Assembly: GCF_051388915.1 (NCBI RefSeq)
Contig: NZ_JBPKBH010000025.1
Coordinates: 1 to 64,000 of the forward strand
Source: Yinghuangia sp051388915
GTDB taxonomy: Bacteria > Actinomycetota > Actinomycetes > Streptomycetales > Streptomycetaceae
Length of the DNA stretch: 64,000 nt
Direction of reading: 5' to 3'
Made by a program: the position numbers and the translations under genes. The notes under the pieces are model-generated. The model was not told the origin of the DNA, ran no database searches, and saw only the letters and a program-made list of their open reading frames with translations. Positions 8,858 through 17,306 of the stretch are shown here, piece after piece. Every line of letters begins with the position of its first letter. Within the stretch, counting starts at the first letter, position 1.

Positions 8858-8909
8858 CGGCTGCGTCAACCCCGAATCCGGCAATTGACCTGGAGAGGAA
8901 GGCAGTTCG

Positions 8910-9236
8910 ATGACATTCGTGATCGCGTCGCCCTGCGTGGACATCAAGGACAAGGCCTGCGTGGAGGAATGTCCCGTCGATTGCATCTACGAGGGCGAAC
9001 GGATGCTTTACATCCACCCCGACGAATGCACCGACTGCGGAGGCTGCGAGCCGGTCTGCCCGGTCGAGGCGATCTACTTCGAGGACGACGTCCCCGAAGA
9101 GTGGCAGGACTACACCATCGCCAACGCCGACTTCTGCACCGACTTGGGCACCCCCGGCGGCAGCGCCAAAATCGGCAACACCGGGCGGGATCACCCCACG
9201 GTCGCCGCTCTCCCGCCCCGAGCCCCCACCGTCTGA
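8910..9236 (+). CDS. fdxA: Seven-iron ferredoxin (3Fe-4S plus 4Fe-4S)
   Basis: The 108-residue protein is a bacterial 7Fe ferredoxin. Cys9, Cys17 and Cys50 fit the 3Fe-4S site, and Cys21, Cys40, Cys43 and Cys46 (CTDCGGC) the 4Fe-4S site; Cys25 is extra, as in many actinomycete FdxA proteins. It carries single electrons in the cytoplasm. The ATG has GGAGAGG upstream. Its promoter carries a SoxR box, so it should be induced by redox-active compounds. A ferredoxin as direct SoxR target could return electrons to reduce the SoxR cluster or feed a monooxygenase elsewhere. That role is inference. Confidence 0.95.
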   Translation: MTFVIASPCVDIKDKACVEECPVDCIYEGERMLYIHPDECTDCGGCEPVCPVEAIYFEDDVPEEWQDYTIANADFCTDLGTPGGSAKIGNTGRDHPTVAALPPRAPTV

Positions 9237-9283
9237 CCCCGTCGCTCCGAGACCTCGGTCGCCGGTGACGAGCGGCCGCCGCC

Positions 9284-9328
9284 GAAGGCGAACCGGTCCT
9301 GACGTCCGTTCAGGGTCGGTTCGCCTTC
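9284..9328. terminator. Bidirectional hairpin terminator between convergent genes
   Basis: GAAGGCGAACCG (9284-9295) pairs perfectly with CGGTTCGCCTTC (9317-9328), and the loop contains a second nested hairpin (CCTGA 9298-9302 with TCAGG 9310-9314). It lies between the ferredoxin stop at 9236 and the WD40 stop at 9340, so it probably ends both transcripts. No T-run follows, which is usual in actinomycetes. Confidence 0.85.
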
Positions 9329-9339
9329 TCGGAGGTGGG

Positions 9340-10746
9340 TTACTCGAACGGGAAGGGCGGGGTCTCCGGTCCCATGCGGAAGACGGCCAGTTCGGAGTGG
9401 GCGAGGCCGAAATTCCCGTCGCACGGCTCCAGTACGGCGACGAGGTGGCGCCCGTCCGGTGACCAGGCGAGGGCGGTGACGAACGTCTCCATCTGGCGGC
9501 CGAGGATGATCCGGCGGTCGGCCATCCGCCAGACGCACAGTTCGTGCGGGCGGCGCCCGTCGAACGGCCCGAGGTAGCCGAGTTTGCGACTCAACGACGC
9601 GGCGGCCAGGTACGACCCGTCCGGGCTCGCCGCGATCTCGAAGAGCCGCTCGGAGGCGTCCGCGACCTTGTCGACGACCTCCGCGGACTGTGGGTCGACG
9701 ACATACAGGTCCTGTTGCGCGCCGAGGAACAGCCGTGAGCCGTCCGCCGAGAAGGCCTTGGACTGGATCGGGTCCCACTTGCCGGCGTGCACGATGGTCC
9801 GCTGCGGCAGGGTGTCGGTCGCGTGCAGGTCGTAGCCGCCCAGCTTGCCGCCGTTCGGGGTGACCCGGTGGACGCCGTCGTGCGACCGCTGGTGCCCGGA
9901 CTGGTAACTCGCCGTGGTCTCTTGTCCCGTGCGGACGTCGAACGCCCACTGCCGCTCGGGCTTCGGGTCGCTCAGCTTGCTGTACGACTTGAGGGTCACC
10001 ACGTGCTCGCCCGGCACCCACATCGGCATCGCGACGCTCCAGTCGCCGGCGCTCGTGTGCGCGACCTCCGACCAGTCGGCGGTGTCATACACCCACACCA
10101 GGCCCTTCCCGGTGTTCGCCGCAAGGTACTTCCCGTCGTCGGAGAAGGCCAGGTTCCGGATGTCCTGGTACTTGAACTCGCCCTTCTTGCCGGCGAACGG
10201 GCTGATGCGGTGGACCGGTTCGGCCAGGTCGGGGATGTGCGGGGCGTCGGCGGCGGTCCAGGTGTCGCCGTGCATCGGGAAGATCGTCGAGGCCCAGGTT
10301 TTGCCGGGGGCGAGCGTTTCGATGCACCTCTCGTCGGTGACCCACACGTCGTAGTCGAACTGCACCAGAAGGTCCTCGTCCTTCCAGCCCCCGTCGCGCA
10401 GGTAGTAGAAGTCGTGCAGACGCTCCCACTGGGCGGCGGTCGGCGGGTGGTTGCGGGAGGCGATGCGTTCGACGCGCGGGACGAACCGGCGGGCGTTCGC
10501 GTCGAGCCAGGCGTAGTCGAGCATGGTGTCGACGCTGAACATCCTTGCAAGGGCTCCGTGTTCACCCCCGTCCCGCCCCCACCGCGCAGCCTCCCAGAGC
10601 AGGAAGAAGAAGTATCCGGGGTCGCCCGGCACCGGCGGGTGGGACCGGCTCCCGGTGTCGTAGTAGACCGCGAACACTGTGAAGCGGACGCGGAGTTCCT
10701 TCGGGTCGACGTCCAGCACGCGAACACCGTAGATATCGGTCGACAT
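9340..10746 (-). CDS. WD40/YVTN-type beta-propeller repeat protein
   Basis: The 468-residue protein starts with about 190 residues of unknown type, rich in aromatic residues (FYYLRDGGWKDEDLLVQFDY). A series of propeller-like blades follows: LAFSDDGKYLAANTGKGLVW, SKAFSADGSRLFLGAQQ, IAASPDGSYLAAASLSRKLG and LAWSPDGRHLVAVLE. No signal peptide or membrane segment is seen, so it is probably cytoplasmic and a protein-binding scaffold. The ATG at 10746 was chosen because upstream codons look non-coding and GAGAGACGG precedes it. It diverges from a TPR gene, which suggests a shared control region and perhaps joint function. No enzyme motif was recognised. Confidence 0.8.
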   Translation of the reverse strand: MSTDIYGVRVLDVDPKELRVRFTVFAVYYDTGSRSHPPVPGDPGYFFFLLWEAARWGRDGGEHGALARMFSVDTMLDYAWLDANARRFVPRVERIASRNHPPTAAQWERLHDFYYLRDGGWKDEDLLVQFDYDVWVTDERCIETLAPGKTWASTIFPMHGDTWTAADAPHIPDLAEPVHRISPFAGKKGEFKYQDIRNLAFSDDGKYLAANTGKGLVWVYDTADWSEVAHTSAGDWSVAMPMWVPGEHVVTLKSYSKLSDPKPERQWAFDVRTGQETTASYQSGHQRSHDGVHRVTPNGGKLGGYDLHATDTLPQRTIVHAGKWDPIQSKAFSADGSRLFLGAQQDLYVVDPQSAEVVDKVADASERLFEIAASPDGSYLAAASLSRKLGYLGPFDGRRPHELCVWRMADRRIILGRQMETFVTALAWSPDGRHLVAVLEPCDGNFGLAHSELAVFRMGPETPPFPFE

Positions 10747-10843
10747 CGCCGTCTCTCGTCGGGGGGCTTCCAGGGACGACGCACGATCGTGGCACAGCGC
10801 GCCGACGCGGCAGGGGCGGTGGTCCATCGGACGCGACCTGGGC

Positions 10844-10892
10844 CGCGTACGGGGGACGACCAGTCACGGCGGTGCGACGCGTACGGGGGACG
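10844..10892. promoter_or_regulatory. 15-bp direct repeat in a divergent promoter region
   Basis: CGCGTACGGGGGACG occurs at 10844-10858 and again, unchanged, at 10878-10892, a spacing of 34 bp (about three helical turns). It sits between the start of the WD40 gene (10746) and the TPR gene. It could be a pair of regulator sites, but no regulator is known. Confidence 0.5.
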
Positions 10893-10932
10893 GCGAAGGA
10901 CCGGGCCCGGTGACCTCGGTGAGGACGGGGCG

Positions 10933-12291
10933 ATGGCCGGTCCCGCCCATCTCATGGGCGGGGACGGCGAAGTGTGGCAGGGTTCGTGCGTGAACTCCGA
11001 GCAGAGCAACCGGATTCAGGCCGATTGGCGGCAGGCGCAGCGGTTGATGGCGGAGGGACGGCACACCGAGGCGGTGGTCCCGGCCGGGCGAGTTGCTGAC
11101 GAGTGCCGCGAACTAGCCCGTACGAACCCGGCGTTCGTACCCGATCTGGCGATGGCCGCGCACCAGCTCGGCCTGCTGCACGCGCAGGGCTCCGCGTGGC
11201 GCGCCGCCGGGTCGGCGATGAGCGAGTCGCTGGCGGCCTATCGGCGGCTCGCGCAGGCCGATCCGGCGACGTACACGCCGAGCGTCGCGGTGTCGTTGAG
11301 CTATCTCAGTCTCTATCAGGCGCGGCTCGGTCTGGCGCCGAAGGCGCTCGACACCGCGCGCGAAGCCGCCGCGCTGTACCGCCAGGTCGTCGCCGAAAAC
11401 CCCAGCGACGACCTGGAGTTCGATCTCGCGTCCGCGCTGAACGACCTCGGGAACCGCTACATGGACCTCGGCATGCTCGGCGAGGCGCTGCCCGTGGCCC
11501 AGGAGGCGCTGGCCATGCGGCGGCGGCAGGTCGCACGCGACCCCTCGGCGGTACCGGACCTGGCGATATCCCTCAACAACCTGGGCAACCTGTTGCGTGA
11601 GATGGGCCGCTTCCGGGAGTCGCTGGCGCCTTCACGCGAAGCGGTGGAGATCCGGCGGCCGTTGGCCCGATCGAACCCCGGCGGGTACCTGGACCTGCTC
11701 GCGATCTCGCTGAGCAACCTCGGCAACGTCCTTGCGGATCTGGGGAGTCGGAGCGAAGCGCTGTCGGTCACGCAGGAGGCCGTGGCCACGGACCGACGGC
11801 TCGCGGCCGCGAATCCGTCCGCGCACACGCCCCAATTGGCCCGCTCTCTGAGCAATCTCGGCCTGCGGCGCTGGGAGGCCGGACAGTCCGGCCAGGCGGT
11901 GCAGCCGGCCCAGGAGTCGGTGCGTCTGCGCCGCGATCTGGCTCGGACGAACCCCGCGCTCCACGAAGGGGACCTGTCCGCGTCGTTGAACAACCTGGGC
12001 CTTGTGCTGCGGGACGTGGACCAGCTCGCGCAGGCGCGCGCCGTCACGGAGGAGGCGGTGGAGATCAGAGCGCGCCTGAGCCGGAGCCTTCCCGCGGCGT
12101 ACCGCCACCACCTCGCCGACTCCCTGATCAACCTCGCGTCGATCCTGGGGAAGCTGGACCAACCCGACGCCGCGCTGAAGAAGGCCCGGAAGGGCGAGGA
12201 GATCTACCGGGAGCTGGCGGCGGCCGATCCGACCGCCCACGGCTCCGGTTTGGAAATGGCTTCACGGGTGGTGGCGTTGCTCACGGCGTGA
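10933..12291 (+). CDS. Tetratricopeptide-repeat protein
   Basis: The protein (452 residues from ATG 10933) is almost entirely TPR. About seven units have a near-exact 46-residue period, each containing SLNNLGN or a variant, an EA(V/L) and R(R) helix and a LAR.NP turn. It resembles the TPR half of actinomycete NB-ARC/CHAT proteins, but no ATPase or protease domain is present, so it is probably a stand-alone binding scaffold. GAGGACGGGG precedes ATG 10933; starts at 10954 or GTG 10990 are also possible and would not touch the repeats. The stop overlaps the convergent gene by 11 bases. Confidence 0.82.
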   Translation: MAGPAHLMGGDGEVWQGSCVNSEQSNRIQADWRQAQRLMAEGRHTEAVVPAGRVADECRELARTNPAFVPDLAMAAHQLGLLHAQGSAWRAAGSAMSESLAAYRRLAQADPATYTPSVAVSLSYLSLYQARLGLAPKALDTAREAAALYRQVVAENPSDDLEFDLASALNDLGNRYMDLGMLGEALPVAQEALAMRRRQVARDPSAVPDLAISLNNLGNLLREMGRFRESLAPSREAVEIRRPLARSNPGGYLDLLAISLSNLGNVLADLGSRSEALSVTQEAVATDRRLAAANPSAHTPQLARSLSNLGLRRWEAGQSGQAVQPAQESVRLRRDLARTNPALHEGDLSASLNNLGLVLRDVDQLAQARAVTEEAVEIRARLSRSLPAAYRHHLADSLINLASILGKLDQPDAALKKARKGEEIYRELAAADPTAHGSGLEMASRVVALLTA

Positions 12292-12958
12292 GGTCGTCCG
12301 GCGGTGTCGATGTCGGCGTCGGTGTCGGTGTCGGCGGTGACGGTGGTTGCGATGACGGCGGTTGCGGTGACGGTAGTTGTGGCTCGGCAAGCCCTCGACG
12401 GCGGTGCCATAGCTCCGCGACCACGAGGACCGGGATCCCCACCGCCGCCGCGACGAAGGGCGCGCCCACGATCAGGCAGAACAGGCCGATGAACACACCG
12501 ACGGTGATCGCCTCGCCCGCACCGGACCCGGCGTACGCGACGGGGTCTTTCTGCGGGATCAGCCAACTGTCGTCCTGGCGCAGCAGCCGGGCGTCGAGCG
12601 TGCGTCCGACAGTGCAGTCGCCGCTCATGCGGACGCGGACATCGGGTACGACCGTTCCCCCGCCTCGCGGGCGGAACTCGCCGTGGCAGTGCCGCTTCCG
12701 GCCGCTGCTGTCGTTGACGACCTTGCGGTGTGTGACGGTGACCGTGCCGCGCTCGCCGTAGTGGTCGTTCGCGGCGGCGACGGCCTTCACGCTGCGGACC
12801 GGCACGTCAAGGGTGAGCTGGACGAAGAGCCAGGCCACCGGGAGGCAGACCACGAAGGCGATCAGCAGCCCTTTGACGCTGCCACGACGGCGCACCGCTT
12901 TCCTGCCGCCTGTACGCACGTGGCACCCCCTTCTCCGAGTGGGTGAGTGGCCGGCCAT
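12281..12958 (-). CDS. Membrane protein of unknown function with Pro/Thr-rich tail
   Basis: The 225-residue protein has a basic N-terminus, a first membrane segment (GLLIAFVVCLPVAWLFVQL) and an extracytoplasmic domain of about 90 residues with a cysteine pair. A second membrane segment follows (ITVGVFIGLFCLIVGAPF), and the cytoplasmic tail is rich in PSPPTPTPT-like repeats. The C-terminal coding end overlaps the TPR gene by 11 bases in the opposite direction. It lies 15 bases after the next minus-strand gene, so the two membrane proteins form an operon. No family was recognised. Confidence 0.72.
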   Translation of the reverse strand: MAGHSPTRRRGCHVRTGGRKAVRRRGSVKGLLIAFVVCLPVAWLFVQLTLDVPVRSVKAVAAANDHYGERGTVTVTHRKVVNDSSGRKRHCHGEFRPRGGGTVVPDVRVRMSGDCTVGRTLDARLLRQDDSWLIPQKDPVAYAGSGAGEAITVGVFIGLFCLIVGAPFVAAAVGIPVLVVAELWHRRRGLAEPQLPSPQPPSSQPPSPPTPTPTPTSTPPDDLTP

Positions 12959-12973
12959 CGCGATGCCGGACGT

Positions 12974-13876
12974 TCAGCCCTCTGAACTTCCGTCTGTAGC
13001 GGGCGACTTCCCGGTTCGGGCCGCGTCGCGCCGGCGCAACGACGGCGTCAGGGACCGGGCCGCCGCTCCGGCGGCGACGAACGCGAGGGCGCCGAGGACT
13101 GCGGCGGCAGTGGCACGTGCGGGAACTCCCTTACCGAGAGCGAACATTGGCGCGGTCAGCCCGCCGGTCAGTGCGCCGAGGGCAGCGGCAGCCAGTCCGG
13201 CGTCGAGCGGGCCCCAGGCGTACAACACCGGGTTGACCTCGTCGGCGACGACCGCGCGGCGGTGGCGCAGGAGCCAGGCTGCGAGGCGTACCGCGACGGG
13301 GATCAGCGGGACCGTCAGGCCGATCACGACGACAGCGCCCGTCGCGTCGTGGTTCGGGGTGTCGCGTGTGACCTCGCTGCGCCCGGCAGCATGCACTTCC
13401 ACGACGCGGTCGCGCCACATGGTCACTGTGACGGCGTCGCCCCGGGAGACACTGTCGATCAGGGCGCCGGAGCCGCCGACCGGCACGCGCCGATTCGCGA
13501 ACTCATCGCTTTCAAGCAGGAGTTCGTGCCGGGGATTTTTGCCACCGACGTCGATCACCGCGCGCACGACCGCCGACACGGTCCTCAGGCAATCGCGGTG
13601 CTCGCGGTTCCCGTCGGCGGGTTCGGCGCACGGGCGTGCGTCGCGGTACGCGCGGTCCTCGTCCGTGTAGCCGCTCAGTGCCCGTGCCGTTCCCGCGCTC
13701 AGTGCCGCCAACGCGGCTGCTGCGACTGCCAGTCCGACGATGGACAGCCGGACCTTCCAGAGCAGGACGGTCCGGCAGCGGGCGCAGCGGCGACCATCCG
13801 GTCCGGAATGCGCGCAGTACCTCCGGCGCCTGACGCGGCCGCCGCCGGAGTCGGTACCGCCCGCGCGTTCGGACAT
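12974..13876 (-). CDS. Membrane protein with N-terminal zinc-ribbon-like motif
   Basis: The 300-residue protein starts with a possible zinc ribbon (CAHSGPDGRRCARC, residues 21-34). A membrane segment (LSIVGLAVAAAALAALSAG), an outer domain of about 110 residues with two cysteines and then three more hydrophobic segments follow. Topology and outer-domain position resemble the downstream protein at 12281-12958, so the pair may be distant relatives or partners. Upstream is a strong hairpin with an assembly gap that separates it from the flotillin gene. Function is unknown. Confidence 0.72.
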   Translation of the reverse strand: MSERAGGTDSGGGRVRRRRYCAHSGPDGRRCARCRTVLLWKVRLSIVGLAVAAAALAALSAGTARALSGYTDEDRAYRDARPCAEPADGNREHRDCLRTVSAVVRAVIDVGGKNPRHELLLESDEFANRRVPVGGSGALIDSVSRGDAVTVTMWRDRVVEVHAAGRSEVTRDTPNHDATGAVVVIGLTVPLIPVAVRLAAWLLRHRRAVVADEVNPVLYAWGPLDAGLAAAALGALTGGLTAPMFALGKGVPARATAAAVLGALAFVAAGAAARSLTPSLRRRDAARTGKSPATDGSSEG

Positions 13877-13902
13877 CAGGTGACCTCCATCCCGTAGGTG
13901 GC

Positions 13903-14070
13903 CGGGTGCGTCCCCGCCGGTTCCGGGGACCGGCGGGGACNNNNNNNNNNNNNNNNNNNNNNNNNNNNNNNNNNNNNNNNNNNNNNNNNNNNNNNNNNNN
14001 NNNNNNNNNNNNNNNNNNNNNNNNNNNNNNNNNNNNNNNNCGGTTCCGGGGACCGGCGGGGACGCACCCG
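13903..14070. terminator. Strong hairpin split by an assembly gap
   Basis: CGGGTGCGTCCCCGCCGGT at 13903-13921 is the exact reverse complement of the 19 bases at 14052-14070. The same 23 bases occur on both edges of the gap (13918-13940 and 14041-14063). Collapsing that duplicate gives one continuous hairpin with a 19-bp stem and a 7-base loop. Its place after the flotillin stop codon (minus strand, 14179) fits a transcription terminator. The region 13877-14178 holds no gene. Confidence 0.85.
13941..14040. other. Assembly gap, 100 N
   Basis: A run of exactly 100 N, a common default for a gap of unknown size. The flanking ends overlap by 23 identical bases, so the real gap may be zero or negative. 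Confidence 0.9.
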
Positions 14071-14178
14071 AGAGCGGACGACCGGGCCGTGACGACTGGC
14101 CTGTAACAGCTGGGCTGTTGACTGGGCTGCGCAGTCTGGGTCCGACGTGGCCACGGCAACGCAGCCACGCCGACCGGG

Positions 14179-15642
14179 CTACTCCCCCCGGATCTGCTTG
14201 TGGTCGTTCGCCGACGCCGTAGCCGACCCCAGCCCGCCCCCGACGGCGGACGCGGGCTTCTCCGGCCCGGCCCCCACGCGCTGGGTGATGCCCTTGAGCA
14301 GTTCCGCGAGGTCGATCCCCGAGGCCGCGTTGAGGAGTTCAAACCCCTGCGCGACGTTGTCGGCGACCGTGCGCGGGAGTTGGCTCGCGCCGTCGGTGGA
14401 GATGACCGTCAGCTTGTCGATGGCGGCAAGCGGCTCGGACGCCTTGGCGACGATCTCCGGAAGCGCCTCGACGAGCATCTGGATCACCGCGGCGCTGTCG
14501 TAGCGGGCGAACGCGTCCGCCTTCTTGTCCATGGCCGCCGCCTCCGCGGCGCCCTTGGCGGCGATAGCGGCGGCCTCCGCCTCGCCCTCGATCCGCACCG
14601 CCTCGGCGAGCGCGGCACGGTGCGCCTGCTCGCCCTGACCGGTCAGGCGGGCGCGTTCGGCATCCGCCTCGGCCTGCTTGACCAGCGCGATCTTGCGGGC
14701 CTCGGCCTCCTGTTCGGCCTGGTAGCGGGCGGCGTCCGCGGGCTTGCGGACCTGGGTGTCCAACTGGCGGTCGGTCAGCGCCGCCTGACGCTGCGCCACC
14801 TTCTCCTGCTCGCCGAGGACTTCCTGCTGACGTGCCGCCTCGGCCAGCGGTCCGGCGGCGTTGGCGCGCGCGGTGGCGGCCTCCGTCTCGACCCGGATCT
14901 CGGCCTGCTTGAGGTAGAACGTCCGCTGGGCGACGGCGATTTCCTCTTCGGCCTTGAGACGCGCCTCCTCCGACGCGCGGCGCGCGTTGGCCTCCGCAAT
15001 GTCGGCCACCTGCTTGGCGCGTGCGGCCTCCGGGCGTCCGAGGTCTTCGAGGTACGAGCCCTCGGTGCTGATGTCCTGGATCTGGAAGGCGTCCAGGATC
15101 AGGCCCTGCCCGGACAGGCTGGCCTCCGCCTCCTCGGCGACCTGCCCGGCGAACGCGGCCCGGTCGCGGATGATGTCCTCCACGGACATCCGGCCCACGA
15201 TCGCGCGCAGCGCCCCGGACAGCACCTCCTGGGTGAAGCCGACGATGCCGCCCTGCTGCTGGAGGAAGCGCTGCGCGGCGGCGCGGATGGCGTCCTCGCT
15301 GCCGCCGACCTTGACGATCGCGACGCCTTCGAGGTTGGCCTTGACCCCGCGCAGCGTGACCGCGCCCCGCACCGAGATGGGGATGTGACGGCTGGACAGG
15401 TCGAGGGAGAACTTCTGCTGGATGAACGGGACCACGAACACGCCGCCGCCGACCACGACCTTCTGGCCGCTGTTGTCGACGGTGACCATCCCGGTCTCCG
15501 GATTGACGGACTTCTTGCCGCGGCGGCCCGTGACGATGAACGCCTCGCTCGGGCCGGCGACCTTGTAGCGGGTGATGACGACGAGGGCGAGCAGCACGAG
15601 GAGTACGACGACTCCGATGACTGCGCCGACAACTGGACTCAT
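14179..15642 (-). CDS. Flotillin / SPFH-domain membrane scaffold protein
   Basis: The 487-residue protein has an N-terminal hydrophobic anchor (VVGAVIGVVVLLVLLALVVI), an SPFH/PHB domain (about residues 30-190) and a long coiled coil rich in Glu, Ala and Lys (about 195-400, EARLKAEEEIAVAQRTFYLK and similar). A glycine-rich tail follows. Flotillins form ordered membrane microdomains in bacteria. The upstream neighbour on the same strand is an NfeD-like protein, the usual genetic partner (as in Bacillus yuaF-floT). The ATG at 15642 opens the anchor; about 57 codons of upstream open frame look non-coding. A terminator-like hairpin follows the gene. Confidence 0.92.
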   Translation of the reverse strand: MSPVVGAVIGVVVLLVLLALVVITRYKVAGPSEAFIVTGRRGKKSVNPETGMVTVDNSGQKVVVGGGVFVVPFIQQKFSLDLSSRHIPISVRGAVTLRGVKANLEGVAIVKVGGSEDAIRAAAQRFLQQQGGIVGFTQEVLSGALRAIVGRMSVEDIIRDRAAFAGQVAEEAEASLSGQGLILDAFQIQDISTEGSYLEDLGRPEAARAKQVADIAEANARRASEEARLKAEEEIAVAQRTFYLKQAEIRVETEAATARANAAGPLAEAARQQEVLGEQEKVAQRQAALTDRQLDTQVRKPADAARYQAEQEAEARKIALVKQAEADAERARLTGQGEQAHRAALAEAVRIEGEAEAAAIAAKGAAEAAAMDKKADAFARYDSAAVIQMLVEALPEIVAKASEPLAAIDKLTVISTDGASQLPRTVADNVAQGFELLNAASGIDLAELLKGITQRVGAGPEKPASAVGGGLGSATASANDHKQIRGE

Positions 15643-15727
15643 GGTGGATTCCCCCCTGCCTCCCGGGGGACGGCAGTTCGATGTGGTGGCTTTCGGATTT
15701 TCTGTGATCTCGTGCAGCCGACCGAGA

Positions 15728-16237
15728 TCAACCCTGGACAGGGCGGACCAGCACCGATGTGCTCGACAGTTCCGACTCCACCCAGACCTCGGTGCCGCGC
15801 TCGACGGGAGCACTGCTCCTGGCGGCCAGCTTCAGCAGCTCGCCGCCCCGGCGCAGCACGATCTCGCCGTAGCCCTCGGCGGGGATCGCGGTCACGACCG
15901 AGCCGGACGTACCCACGAGGTCCCCGGCACGGCGAGCGGTGGTGGCGGGGTCATTGATCAGCAGGCGGCTGAACCTCCACACCGCCCAGCCCGTCACGAG
16001 TCCCGCCGCCAGTCCCACGCCGGTGGCTCCGACGGTCCCGAGCGGCGTGGTGCCGAGCGTGATCGCGCCGCCGAAGCCGAGCATCGACACGAACCCGGCG
16101 ATCACCGGGAGGGACAGCAGACCGTCGAACATCCCGTCCAACAGACCGTCGAATATGCCTTCGAGCACGCCGCTGAACACCAAGGACAGCACCAGCAGGA
16201 CGATCCCCGCGATGCCCAGACCGAGAAACAGGGTCAT
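15728..16237 (-). CDS. NfeD-like membrane protein with C-terminal OB-fold
   Basis: The 168-residue protein has an N-terminal membrane segment (LGIAGIVLLVLSLVFSGV), an unusual short repeat (EGIFDGLLDGMFDGLL) and two further membrane segments. A C-terminal beta-rich domain (GTSGSVVTAIPAEGYGEIVL, then ERGTEVWVESE) has the NfeD OB-fold pattern. Such proteins accompany flotillins and are thought to control their assembly. The flotillin gene starts 85 bases downstream. GAGGGAGGG precedes the ATG, a strong ribosome binding site. Confidence 0.85.
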   Translation of the reverse strand: MTLFLGLGIAGIVLLVLSLVFSGVLEGIFDGLLDGMFDGLLSLPVIAGFVSMLGFGGAITLGTTPLGTVGATGVGLAAGLVTGWAVWRFSRLLINDPATTARRAGDLVGTSGSVVTAIPAEGYGEIVLRRGGELLKLAARSSAPVERGTEVWVESELSSTSVLVRPVQG

Positions 16238-16572
16238 CCGTTCGGCCCTCCCTCGATGCGTCTTCTCAGTGCGGCTTCTTCGATGCGACTGCCTGCGCTG
16301 CGCCTCGCCTGCGCGGCGGTCACATCGTCCCGACACCGCGGCAGATGTTCATTGCCAGAACCCGGCAGCTTTCAGCCCTCGTTCGTGCCGTCTCGGCGCG
16401 CACAACCACGACAGCGGACCGTGCCGTTCACTGCCGGAGTCAGGCAGTGAAACCCCACGTCTTGTCAGGCCATGCTGCCACCGGAACGGAATGCGGCGTT
16501 CCACAATGCACCGGCTGACCATGGCAAACGACACGACACGGCACGACAACGACACGACAGGGCGGCAAGCGT
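16238..16572. promoter_or_regulatory. Divergent promoter region with inverted repeat and ACGAC repeats
   Basis: These 335 bases separate the NfeD-like gene (minus) from a lipoprotein gene (plus). A perfect inverted repeat CACTGCC-7-GGCAGTG lies at 16429-16449 and may be an operator or a hairpin. A short tandem tract of ACGAC/ACACG words lies at about 16526-16560, just before the lipoprotein start. No gene was seen. Confidence 0.5.
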
Positions 16573-17238
16573 ATGACCTACGGTAGGCGATCAAGGCAGC
16601 TCGGCGGCCTGCGGCACTGGACGGTCGCGGCCGTGTGCGCGGTCGCGGTGACGGCGGCGTGCTCCGACGACGGGGACGGGGACGGGGACAAGAGTTCAGC
16701 CGACACAACGAGCTCGGCCACGACGGCGACTGCACCCCCGTCGACACCGGCTCCGACGCCCCCGCCCCGCGTCACCCCCGGAAACCTGCTGACCGCCGAG
16801 GGCGCGCAGCGCGTCGTGACCGCTCTGCGCGAGGCCACCGGCACCGCCAAGGTCGCCTTCCTCGAAATCGACGGCAGCACGGCCAGCGCCCTGGTCCCGT
16901 TGGCGTCCGAGCCGGGCAGGCAGGCGTTCTTCGCGTACGCCGACGGCGTGTTCCGGCGCACGGGCGACTCGGGCGCGACCGTGGAGCCCGACGACAGGCT
17001 CATCGACCTGGACACCATCGCCTGGCACCGGATCCCCCAACTAGTGGACGAGGCACAGAAGTTGAACGTGCCGAATGCCAACCGCAGCTTCGTCCTGGTG
17101 AGCCCGGAACACCACCCGACCGGGTTCCGCGTGTGCGTCAAGAGCGCCGAGAAGCGCGGCTGCCTCAAGGTCGAGGCCGACGGGACTTCTGCCGTCCCGG
17201 AGTACGGGTTGGACGAGCCATCGCCCGGCGGTCGGTGA
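16573..17238 (+). CDS. Putative secreted lipoprotein of unknown function
   Basis: The 221-residue protein has a signal peptide (basic start, WTVAAVCAVAVTAAC) with lipobox cysteine near residue 30, then an Asp/Ser/Thr/Pro-rich linker of about 40 residues. A globular domain of about 150 residues carries one cysteine pair near the end (RVCVKSAEKRGCLKV). The domain has a mixed alpha/beta pattern, but no family was recognised. No strong ribosome binding site is seen before the ATG. A convergent gene ends 68 bases downstream. Confidence 0.72.
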   Translation: MTYGRRSRQLGGLRHWTVAAVCAVAVTAACSDDGDGDGDKSSADTTSSATTATAPPSTPAPTPPPRVTPGNLLTAEGAQRVVTALREATGTAKVAFLEIDGSTASALVPLASEPGRQAFFAYADGVFRRTGDSGATVEPDDRLIDLDTIAWHRIPQLVDEAQKLNVPNANRSFVLVSPEHHPTGFRVCVKSAEKRGCLKVEADGTSAVPEYGLDEPSPGGR

Positions 17239-17306
17239 CCCGCGCCCGGCGCGGCGGCTCCGGCAGGCGTACGCCGACCGCCGCCGCACCCGGCAAGGAG
17301 CGGCCG

